DNA from: an uncultured Alphaproteobacteria bacterium
Lineage (GTDB): Bacteria; Pseudomonadota; Alphaproteobacteria; MPNO01; UBA830
NCBI GenBank assembly: GCA_913046035.1
Contig: CAJWSW010000005.1
Span: 1-64,000, forward strand
Reading direction: 5' to 3'
Length of the DNA: 64,000 nt
Below the pieces are notes generated by a model. That model did no database searches and had not been told where the DNA came from. It was given only the letters and a program-made list of their open reading frames with translations. Positions within the stretch are counted from its first letter, which is position 1, and the number at the start of each line of letters is the position of its first letter. Shown here in pieces: positions 39,381 through 47,876 of the stretch. A program made the translations under genes and the position numbers.

Positions 39381-41764
39381 CACCTCCAGACGGAAACGGT
39401 GGTGAAGGATTAGTTGGTAAGCGAGTTACGCGGCCCAACGTCCGTAGGCTAATTCATGGTCGCGGTCGCTACACCGATGATATTTCTGTGCCTCAGATGC
39501 TGCATATCGCTTTTGTTCGGAGCACTTATGGTCACGCGAAAGTCAAATCGATTGAGACATCTGCGGCCGAAACGGCCCCCGGGGTGGTCCGCGTGATCAC
39601 GGGCGCGCAGGTTGCCGAAATCTGCAAACCTATGCTGGCGATAGCCCAACACAGGCCTGGTCATAAATCGGCACCGCAGTATGCGTTGGCTGTTGACCAC
39701 GTTTGTTATCAAGGAGAACCAGTCGTTGCTGTTGTCGCTTCGAGCCGCGCCGAGGCAGAGGACGCCGCTGACTTGGTGACTGTCGATTACGAGGAGTTAC
39801 CTGTGGTCATGGATATCATGGAGGCGCTTGACCCCGTCTCCACGCCAATACACCCCGAACTCGGTGATAATCAATGTTTTGAACACACTACTAAAACCGG
39901 CGACGCTGCGTCAGCGCTGTCTGCCGCGAAGCTCACAGTTGAGCACAAATTTGAATTCGGGCGCCACACCGCTGTGACCCTTGAAGGACGGGCAATATTA
40001 GCCCATTGGGACCATGTCGAAGAGCGCCTGACTGTGCACCATTCTCACCAGTCACCATATCAGATGCAGGACGTGTTTTCCCGACACCTTGATATCCCCG
40101 AGCACAAGGTCAGGGTAATTACTCCTGATATCGGCGGTGGGTTCGGCCTGAAGATTAATGTTCATGGAGAGGAGCTTGCGGTCGCTGCTATTGCAAAATT
40201 AATCGGCAAGCCGGTTAAGTTTACGGCTGACCGGCTGGAGTCCTTCGTTGCCGACTGTCAGACCCGAGACCATCTTTGCACAGCCGAGATGGGTATAGAT
40301 GAAAACGGTAAAATTACTTCAATGAACTTTGAAAATGCTCTGTCGGTTGGCGCCTACACAGCATACATCCGCTTCGGTTTAGCTGAGGGTATGATGGCGA
40401 TCAGCTGCGCTGCAGCACCATATGCACTGACGGATTATCATGCGCGCACGCGGGTCGCGTATGTTAACAAGGGTATTGTGGGCATGTTTAGGGGAGTTGG
40501 GGTGCCGATTGGTTGCACTGTGACTGAAGTATTGGTGGACCAGGCGGCGGCTAAAGCGGGTATTGACCCCGTTGAGTTCCGGCGCACCAACTATCACAAG
40601 GATGAAGACTATCCCTTGGTAAGCGTTGGCGGTTATTCCGCGAAATCAATGTCACTGCATAAATGTCTGGACGCCTGTGTAAACATTATGGATTACGAGG
40701 CATTGCGTGCCGATCAAGTTGCTCGGCGTGAAAGGAATATTTGGCGCGGAATTGGCGTGGCAACATTCGTCGAGGCGGCTGCATTTGGACCAGTGTATTA
40801 TGGTCCGTCGGGAGCTCGTGTCTCCACGCAGGATGGTTGTACAGTGAAGCTGGAACCTTCCGGTGTAGTGAGGGTAATGACAAGTGTTACTGACCAGGGG
40901 CAGGGAACTTTAACGGGTATAGCACAGATTGTTGGCGACCAACTTGGCGTCGACATCGAAGATATAGATGTTCTCGCTGGCGATAGTGCAACGACCCCCT
41001 ACGGTGGGGGCGCCTGGGCGTCGCGCGGCATGGCGATGGGTGGCGAGGCAGCGCTTCATGCGGGTAAAGCGCTGAAAGAAAATATCCTTGATCTTGCTTC
41101 CTCCATTCTGCAAACGTCTTCAAGCGCTTTGACCCTCGAAGGCGGGGAAATACGGGATGCCGTTTCAGGAGAGGCGCGAATGGATCTCGCCGAACTCGCT
41201 AAGGTGGGTTACTTTCGGCAAGACACTTTGCCTGCCGGCACGCAGCCGGAGTTAATGGTCACGCGCCATCACGTGCCGGATACGCCATATTACATCGCTA
41301 ATGGTGTTCAGGGTGCCCAGGTCGAGGTGGATATTGATACAGGCTTTATTAAGCTCCTTGGTTGGTGGGTTGCTGATGATTGCGGCCGTGTGGTTAATCC
41401 GTTGATGGTTGACGAACAGATCCGCGGTGGGGTTATTCAGGGTATAGGAAATACTTTGTATGAACACAGTCAGTATGACGAGACGGGCCAGCTCTTGAAC
41501 GCGACGTTGGCCGACTATCTACTTCCGATGTCTGGTGAAATGCCTGACATTAAAATTGCCCATGTCGAGACACCATTAACGAACACCGAACTCGGGGCCA
41601 ACGGTATTGGGGAATCTGGAACGATTGGCGCCATTGCGGTTTTATGGTGCGCCGTCAACGATGCTTTAAGACCTTTAGGGGCACAGGTAACTAAGCAACC
41701 ATTTACACCGGAGCATATTTTGGAGGTTATTTCGGCAGCAAAAGAAAAATATGAAACCACTTAG
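39377..41764 (+). CDS. Molybdenum hydroxylase large subunit (CoxL/XDH-like)
   Basis: VRRLIHGRGRYTDDI; PDIGGGFGLKI; MFRGVGVPIG; GANGIGESGTIGA; 4-bp overlap with the CoxS-like gene. Confidence 0.93.
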   Translation: MTPPDGNGGEGLVGKRVTRPNVRRLIHGRGRYTDDISVPQMLHIAFVRSTYGHAKVKSIETSAAETAPGVVRVITGAQVAEICKPMLAIAQHRPGHKSAPQYALAVDHVCYQGEPVVAVVASSRAEAEDAADLVTVDYEELPVVMDIMEALDPVSTPIHPELGDNQCFEHTTKTGDAASALSAAKLTVEHKFEFGRHTAVTLEGRAILAHWDHVEERLTVHHSHQSPYQMQDVFSRHLDIPEHKVRVITPDIGGGFGLKINVHGEELAVAAIAKLIGKPVKFTADRLESFVADCQTRDHLCTAEMGIDENGKITSMNFENALSVGAYTAYIRFGLAEGMMAISCAAAPYALTDYHARTRVAYVNKGIVGMFRGVGVPIGCTVTEVLVDQAAAKAGIDPVEFRRTNYHKDEDYPLVSVGGYSAKSMSLHKCLDACVNIMDYEALRADQVARRERNIWRGIGVATFVEAAAFGPVYYGPSGARVSTQDGCTVKLEPSGVVRVMTSVTDQGQGTLTGIAQIVGDQLGVDIEDIDVLAGDSATTPYGGGAWASRGMAMGGEAALHAGKALKENILDLASSILQTSSSALTLEGGEIRDAVSGEARMDLAELAKVGYFRQDTLPAGTQPELMVTRHHVPDTPYYIANGVQGAQVEVDIDTGFIKLLGWWVADDCGRVVNPLMVDEQIRGGVIQGIGNTLYEHSQYDETGQLLNATLADYLLPMSGEMPDIKIAHVETPLTNTELGANGIGESGTIGAIAVLWCAVNDALRPLGAQVTKQPFTPEHILEVISAAKEKYETT

Positions 41765-41830
41765 CGCGAACGTCAGGGACCTGCTACCCCGGTCTACGCC
41801 AGATTAGATTTCTAACCAATAACGGCGCGT

Positions 41831-42130
41831 TCACTTTTCTGGTTCTATGGTAAACATGAGGGGATGGCCTGCCTCCTTGCCTAATTCGGTTGCCTCCTTG
41901 GCCTTAGATTCCGCGACGTCTCGGGTGTAAACTGAGATAACACAAATACCTTTCTGATGAGCTGTCATCATTTTATTGTAAGCTTCGTCATCCGTCATTC
42001 GGAATACGGTCTTTAAAACCCTTATAACAAACTCCCGCGGCGTAAAATCGTCATTCTCCAGTATCACTTTGTACATGCGTGGTCGTTTGGTCTTGGTGCG
42101 GGTAACAGTGTTTGTATCGGTATTATTCAT
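41831..42130 (-). CDS. clpS: ATP-dependent Clp protease adaptor ClpS
   Basis: RPRMYKVILENDDFTPREFVIRVLKTVFRMTDDEAYNKMMTAHQKGICVISVYTRDVAESK. Confidence 0.93.
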   Translation of the reverse strand: MNNTDTNTVTRTKTKRPRMYKVILENDDFTPREFVIRVLKTVFRMTDDEAYNKMMTAHQKGICVISVYTRDVAESKAKEATELGKEAGHPLMFTIEPEK

Positions 42131-42203
42131 AATCTGATCTGCGCGGTCTTGATCCCTGGTGGAGTATTATAGCGTCTGGAAGAAAGATACCAGCAAACAA
42201 GCC

Positions 42204-42971
42204 TTATACACCTGCATCGTCGAAAGCGTCGCTGATAACTTTAAGGCCGTTAAGGGCAATGGGAACGCCATTCCAAGGGGCGGTCTGTATTGCGGCTTCG
42301 GCAACCTCATCTTTGGAAAGGCCGACATTTAACGCAGAGATCGCAAATCTTCTAAGGGAGTCGTGAAGGCTTGCTGACGTAAAACCGGCAATAGCAACTA
42401 TGACCCTTTGGCGTAAATCAAGACCTGGTCGCATCCATAGCTGCCCGTATCCATGGCGGATTGCTCCGCTGTATAGCGAAAATGTTATCGGGTTTTCGGG
42501 CGAGGCGTAGCCGCTTCCTTGTTGCTGACCGTGAAGTTTTTCCATAATTTTTGTGCCGTCAGCGTCCATCTGCTCAATCGAGCGTTTGTCTTCGGGGTGT
42601 TCTGGAAGAGAAATTCCGCGTTCGGCGAATACGCGATTTGCAGAGGATATGGCGTCCTCTGTTTTTGGTAGTCCGCCGTAGAGAGCAGCTTGGATGAAGA
42701 TTTCTGGAACTGCTTGTGGACGTAGCCCGGAGTCTAGCGCAAATTTCACCATCCGTTCAGTAGCAGTTTCTGATCCCCGAAAGCATAAGGCAGTGAGCAC
42801 AGGGATAACACGATCTGAGGCGTTGAGGATCCGTCGGTTTCCAATGCTGTGATAATAATATTCATCGATATATGCCGTGTAACCAGGCGCTTTCAAACCA
42901 GGATCCTCGTCATCTTGACCCATAGCACGCCGAAGCTCAGAGCCAGCGGTTTTGTTTGTTTCTCTGCTCAT
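42204..42971 (-). CDS. Carboxymuconolactone decarboxylase (AhpD-like) family protein
   Basis: Two CMD repeats: FALDSGLRPQAVPEIFIQAALYGGLP and FAISALNVGLSKDEVAEAAIQTAPWNGVPIALNGLKV. Confidence 0.85.
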   Translation of the reverse strand: MSRETNKTAGSELRRAMGQDDEDPGLKAPGYTAYIDEYYYHSIGNRRILNASDRVIPVLTALCFRGSETATERMVKFALDSGLRPQAVPEIFIQAALYGGLPKTEDAISSANRVFAERGISLPEHPEDKRSIEQMDADGTKIMEKLHGQQQGSGYASPENPITFSLYSGAIRHGYGQLWMRPGLDLRQRVIVAIAGFTSASLHDSLRRFAISALNVGLSKDEVAEAAIQTAPWNGVPIALNGLKVISDAFDDAGV

Positions 42972-43101
42972 TGCGTGTTCACCTATAATCCGTACATACG
43001 AAGGAGTTGTATTAAATAATTAAGCCTATTGGATGGAGCGGCGATTAAATACACAACGCCTTTTTGCTCAAACGCATTCTGATCCGTGCAGTGGAAAATT
43101 T

Positions 43102-44385
43102 TTAATCCAGCCGGGCTTCTATAGACTTATCCATAACTCCTCGGTCACGCGCCCAAATGACCAAGACAAGCATACATGCAAAAAGAATTAGTGCACTGAG
43201 CGCCAGTGACCAGTGGATACCGATAATGCCTCCGCCAAAACCGATAGTAAATCCGCTGAAAGTGCGGCACCCTAGGCTCCCAACATTGAACAGGCCGATG
43301 GCGCGTCCGCGAATTTCTGCTGGTGAATACATCTGTGCCAGTGTTCGGGTCATCGAGTTGAACGAGAGATCGAGAAATCCAGCACACGATAAAAGAACGA
43401 ATGCTAGAATGAAGTTATCCGAAACTGCAAACCCGAAAATCGTAAGCGCCCAAAGTCCGCCAAGAATAAAAGACGTCCGCGTCTTTGCCGGAAGCATACT
43501 TCCTGCCTCTAACACAATTCCAGCGATCATGGCTCCTGCCGCATTAGCGGCAAGCAGGAGGCTGTAATAAAGTCCTTCGCCGCTATATCCAAGGTCACGA
43601 GCAAATTCCGGCATCTGAGGCTCGAACGCGTTGCCCACAAAGAAAGCCGCAATACCCGCGAGGAAAGTCATTGAAAACACAACAGGTATTCCGGAGATAC
43701 GTTTTAGTGTTTCAACCATTTCACCGAAGCCTTTAATGGTTGCGGCAGAGATTTCCCGGTCGGTGTTTACCTTTTTAGGGTTCTTGACCAACCAGAGCGT
43801 TAACGGCAAATAGATAAGCACGTTTATGAAAATTCCGATGGTTGGGCCAACGGTTATTATCATCGCGCCGCCAACAGCAGGACCGAGAAGTAAACCCAAT
43901 GTGCGAGACGTTGCGAGGAGCCGGATCGCGCTCTGGAGCTGACGGTCACCGACGACGTCGTGAACTAAAACCTGTCCGGCGGGTGCCCAAAGTACCCCGG
44001 CAAAACCGTGGACGATCAGTAAGATAACCGCATGCCACTTTTCAAGGCTGTCGGTTGCAAACAAGATTCCCCAGCCCAGTGAAACAAGCATAAATAGTAT
44101 CATGCCGGCCTGTATAATGCGCCGCGGGTCGTATCGATCAGCCAGTGCCCCTGCCCAAAGTGACCCGAGGAGGAAGGGCAACCAGTGCGAAATAACGGCA
44201 AAGCCGGCGAGTGAAGGCGACTCAAAGACGTTGAATATTATCCAATAGCTAATCACGTGCTCTACGCTATCTGCCATCATGGCAAGAGCGGCACCTGACA
44301 GGTACCGACGCGATTCTGGAAAGCGAAGGGCTGCGTAGGATCTTGTATCGTGGGGAGATTCCCCTTCGAATTTCGATTGGTTCAT
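43102..44385 (-). CDS. MFS transporter
   Basis: LLGSLWAGALADRYDPRRIIQAGMILFMLVSLGWG; about 12 TM segments. Confidence 0.9.
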   Translation of the reverse strand: MNQSKFEGESPHDTRSYAALRFPESRRYLSGAALAMMADSVEHVISYWIIFNVFESPSLAGFAVISHWLPFLLGSLWAGALADRYDPRRIIQAGMILFMLVSLGWGILFATDSLEKWHAVILLIVHGFAGVLWAPAGQVLVHDVVGDRQLQSAIRLLATSRTLGLLLGPAVGGAMIITVGPTIGIFINVLIYLPLTLWLVKNPKKVNTDREISAATIKGFGEMVETLKRISGIPVVFSMTFLAGIAAFFVGNAFEPQMPEFARDLGYSGEGLYYSLLLAANAAGAMIAGIVLEAGSMLPAKTRTSFILGGLWALTIFGFAVSDNFILAFVLLSCAGFLDLSFNSMTRTLAQMYSPAEIRGRAIGLFNVGSLGCRTFSGFTIGFGGGIIGIHWSLALSALILFACMLVLVIWARDRGVMDKSIEARLD

Positions 44386-44532
44386 CTAGTTGCAAATCTC
44401 TCGAGAAAAATGCCGGCAAAAGATATCAACGTCGGCACTGGTATTTAGCCTTTTTGCGTCAGGCAATTGCGTTACATACTTGAGCCATTCTTGCCGTTAA
44501 AGCTCAAATTATCCGATGACTAAGCGCTGAGC

Positions 44533-44829
44533 TCACGCGGGCTCAAAATCAATCACCCAAAGGGTCTTTACGACTGGTTTAAGTGTGGCTTGCACTTCCT
44601 TGTGCGCTGGGTGAGGGCCGTAAGCGGATAAAACATTTCGATCGCGCATGGTAACGATCACGGCGTGGGAAAATTTCCCGGCCCTTCCCGAAAAATCCTT
44701 TCCCGATTCAATTCTTTCGATCCCATCTATTTTGTCTTTCAATGCTTCTACGGCCTTTAAAGAATTTGTTCGAGTTTCTTCATCCACGTTTTCGTTGAAT
44801 TCAAGCATCACGATATGTTGAACGGTCAT
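44533..44829 (-). CDS. Dabb (stress-responsive A/B barrel) domain protein
   Basis: MTVQHIVMLEFNENVDEETRTNSLKAVEALKDKIDGIERIESGKDFSGRAGKFSHAVIVTM. Confidence 0.85.
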   Translation of the reverse strand: MTVQHIVMLEFNENVDEETRTNSLKAVEALKDKIDGIERIESGKDFSGRAGKFSHAVIVTMRDRNVLSAYGPHPAHKEVQATLKPVVKTLWVIDFEPA

Positions 44830-45200
44830 ATTTTGCCCTTCGTATTAGTTTGGGTCGGTATCGTGCATACTTGCTTAAGGCCATACAAGCCCCATCCTCG
44901 ACGGGCGCGTAAAGTAAATCGAATCATGCTGAAGCATGAGAAAAAGAGTTTATGTTAGGAAAGAGATATGAACCCACCAGCATTTACGGCATGGTTTTAG
45001 GATAATAACTGCGTCCGCAGAGCGAATTATCTCAATCAATTTCGCCACTCGGTCTAGCTTTAAATCAAGGGATAAATTACGCTGCTAACTTAACTTATCG
45101 AGCGTAGGCAAAACGCGATTAGGACTGCAACTATCACTCGGCCGTGACTGGAGAAGGTCCTGAAACAAAACCTTTGCAGCTGGAAATTTCAGGTTTGCAA

Positions 45201-45230
45201 TACTCAGTATTATGCGCATAATACTGAGTA
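45201..45230. promoter_or_regulatory. Perfect 30-bp palindrome, candidate MarR operator
   Basis: TACTCAGTATTATGCGCATAATACTGAGTA is identical to its reverse complement; ends 25 bp before the TTG start at 45256. Confidence 0.7.
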
Positions 45231-45255
45231 AATTGAGTTTATAAGGGTACTTTCT

Positions 45256-46446
45256 TTGACAGAAGATTTGATTGTAGTGGCGGGCGCCGGCCTCGGAGGA
45301 CTTGGCGTCGCCTTGGGTTTAGCACAGAACGGAAAACGTGCCGTGGTCCTGGAAAAAGCACCGGCGCTTGGTGAGATTGGTGCCGGTATCCAGCTTGGCC
45401 CCAACGCATTCCACTCTTTTGATTATCTGGGCGTCGGGAAGCGTGCGCGAAAACAGGCAGTATATGTAGAGCGGTTAAGGTTCATGGACGCAATGTCAGC
45501 CGAAGAGGTCAATAACGTGCCTCTGGGTGAAGGGTTTCGTGAGCGATTTGGTAATCCATATGCCGTGGTTCATCGTGCCGACTTGCACAAAGAACTTGTC
45601 AACGCCTGTGAAGAACATGATCTGGTAGAGTTGCGCGTCAATAGCGAAGTTATAGGATACGACCAAGATGGAACTACTGTAACCGCGCATCTGGCCAGCG
45701 GTGAACGTGTTAATGGTTCATTGCTAATTGGAGCAGACGGTCTTCATTCGTCTGTTCGGGGTAAAGTGATAGGCGACGGTGCGCCACGTACATCGGGCCA
45801 TTCGACTTACCGAGCTGTCATCCCGGTTGATACAATGCCGGAGGATTTGCGCTGGAATGCGGCAACACTGTGGATGGGTCCAAAGTGCCACCTCGTGCAC
45901 TATCCATTGTCGGGATGGAAAGTGTTTAACCTTGTTGTCACTAAGGATAATCACGCGCAGGATGTGGTCGCAGGTAAACCGCTTACCAAAGCCGACGTAC
46001 ACGAGCATTTCGATCATATTCACGAAACACCACGCCGACTAATCGATCTAAGTGAAGACTGGCGCGTTTGGGTGCTTTGTGATCGCGAACCGGTTGATAA
46101 CTGGGTCGATGGGCGGGTGGTACTTTTAGGGGATGCTGCACATCCAACGCTGCAATACTATGCGCAAGGTGCATGTATGGCGTTGGAAGACGGGGTCTGT
46201 TTATCGCAGCTGGTAGCCGCTAGCCCGGATAATCTTGAGGGGGCACTGCAACGTTACCAAGAGCGCCGACTGGTGCGAACCGCCCGCATACAGATCGGTT
46301 CACGTCAACTGGGCGACAATTGGTTTCACGTGGACGGGGTTCATCGGCTACTTCGCAATGAAATAATGGGTAATATGACGGCTGAGGATTATTACAACCA
46401 GCTTGACTGGTTGTATGGACACAACGAGGCTAAATTGGCCGCGTGA
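45256..46446 (+). CDS. FAD-dependent aromatic monooxygenase (3-hydroxybenzoate 6-hydroxylase / salicylate hydroxylase-like)
   Basis: VVAGAGLGGLGVALGLAQNGKRAVVLEKAPALGEIGAGIQLGPNA; LLIGADGLHSSVR; GRVVLLGDAAHPTLQYYAQGACMALEDG. TTG start. Confidence 0.92.
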   Translation: MTEDLIVVAGAGLGGLGVALGLAQNGKRAVVLEKAPALGEIGAGIQLGPNAFHSFDYLGVGKRARKQAVYVERLRFMDAMSAEEVNNVPLGEGFRERFGNPYAVVHRADLHKELVNACEEHDLVELRVNSEVIGYDQDGTTVTAHLASGERVNGSLLIGADGLHSSVRGKVIGDGAPRTSGHSTYRAVIPVDTMPEDLRWNAATLWMGPKCHLVHYPLSGWKVFNLVVTKDNHAQDVVAGKPLTKADVHEHFDHIHETPRRLIDLSEDWRVWVLCDREPVDNWVDGRVVLLGDAAHPTLQYYAQGACMALEDGVCLSQLVAASPDNLEGALQRYQERRLVRTARIQIGSRQLGDNWFHVDGVHRLLRNEIMGNMTAEDYYNQLDWLYGHNEAKLAA

Positions 46447-46925
46447 TGGCGAGTAATGCGCTGAAATCCAGTATTCTCGAAGACTTACGTCAGGCACCCG
46501 GGCATCTTTTGCGCCGGTGCCAGCAGATCGCTGTCTCGGTATTTCTCGACGAATGCCAAACTTGGGATCTCACCCCAGTGCAGTTTGCTGTATTGGTAGA
46601 GCTCAATCGTCATGGTCCTCATGATCAGGTGGGTCTTGGTGGTGCGCTTGCGATGGATCGGACAACGATAGGCGTGGTGGTCAAAAAGCTAGAAGAGCGG
46701 GGGCTCGTCGAAAGGTCGATTTCTGAACAGGACCGTCGATCAAAGCCGGTTTCTATTACTTCTGCGGGTTCAGCCCTCATTCGCAACGTACTACCCGCCG
46801 CTGAGATGGCGCAGGACCGTATGCTGGCGCCGTTGAATGATGCGGAGCGAAGCCAATTTATGCGTCTTTTAGGTAAAGTCGCTGACGGTAATAATAGCGA
46901 GAGCCGTGCGCCACTGCGTCGTTAG
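46443..46925 (+). CDS. MarR-family transcriptional regulator
   Basis: LTPVQFAVLVELNRHGPHDQVGLGGALAMDRTTIGVVVKKLEERGLVERSISEQDRRSKPVSITSAG; 4-bp overlap with the monooxygenase. Confidence 0.94.
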   Translation: MMASNALKSSILEDLRQAPGHLLRRCQQIAVSVFLDECQTWDLTPVQFAVLVELNRHGPHDQVGLGGALAMDRTTIGVVVKKLEERGLVERSISEQDRRSKPVSITSAGSALIRNVLPAAEMAQDRMLAPLNDAERSQFMRLLGKVADGNNSESRAPLRR

Positions 46926-47533
46926 CGAAAGTCTCGCCGCAGTGATGGATTGGCCATAGTCGTATCCTGACCGGGAGGAGCATTTTCAACCGCACTTTCC
47001 AGTGTCATCTCTTCTTGCCATTCTCCCGCCGGTCGTGCCGTTCCATCCGCTGAGATTTGATCAATCCCCCAGTAGATCTCTAGCATATGTCGGTCTGGAT
47101 CGAAGAACTCCACTGCAACCTGACAACCAGCGCGTCGACGGCCAAGATAGGAAATTTCCACATTGTGCGCCTCTAAATGGTCACGCGCGCGAAAAATCTC
47201 GTCGATTGTCGAAACCTCGAATGCCATGTGGTCCAATTCTTTGCTTTTGCTGGGACCTTTAGCGCCGCCAATGAGTGCAACGCCGTGATGATCGGCGGCA
47301 CATCTCATAAACACCATTCGGCCGGGAACCATTGTCGCGGGGTACACGTCAGAAACTATGAAACCGAGGACCTCAGTATAAAACTTTACCGATTTCTCTA
47401 TGTTTTGAACCTTCAGTACGACATGACCGATCTTATTGATGCTAAATGGAAGGCCTTTGGGTGTCAGCGTGTTCCGCAGTGCCACCACGTCCGGTTGGTT
47501 AAGACCTTCTGTGTCTACGATCCCGCGCGCCAT
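46922..47533 (-). CDS. VOC/glyoxalase-family (extradiol dioxygenase-like) protein
   Basis: NKIGHVVLKVQNIEKSVKFYTEVLGFIVSD; LDHMAFEV; EFFDPDRHMLEIYW. Confidence 0.9.
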   Translation of the reverse strand: MARGIVDTEGLNQPDVVALRNTLTPKGLPFSINKIGHVVLKVQNIEKSVKFYTEVLGFIVSDVYPATMVPGRMVFMRCAADHHGVALIGGAKGPSKSKELDHMAFEVSTIDEIFRARDHLEAHNVEISYLGRRRAGCQVAVEFFDPDRHMLEIYWGIDQISADGTARPAGEWQEEMTLESAVENAPPGQDTTMANPSLRRDFR

Positions 47534-47876
47534 AATCTCTCCCCAAAATTTTGATAGTTTTACCAGACGTCATTAAGCAAGGCGATCCAAATGGGCGGCT
47601 TGCGATTACCTTGAGGATAATCTGCACACGAAATCGGATTACGCGGTTAGAGGTGGGGTCTAAAACACCTTTGGCCTCGTGCTCATGACGACCCCATTGT
47701 CAAAGCGATGATTGCCGACTTGCACTTTCTATAGCCGACGCTCAAGGGCACGGACACTTAAAAGCCTGCATTGACCCAGAGAGCGACAAAACTTCGCTGG
47801 TCATCCCAGCTCCGCCGAAGACATGGGATCCGTATATGCTGCTTCCACTGTATTAGTGATTACGGCTCAGCTATGT

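Noticed and set aside
47691-47853. Open frame ...ADAQGHGHLKACIDPESDKTSLVIPAPPKTWDPYMLLPLY* preceded by an in-frame TGA
   Set aside because: Looks protein-like and I considered a remnant or second Sec readthrough, but there is no plausible ATG/RBS upstream, no recognisable family and no SECIS-like hairpin noted.
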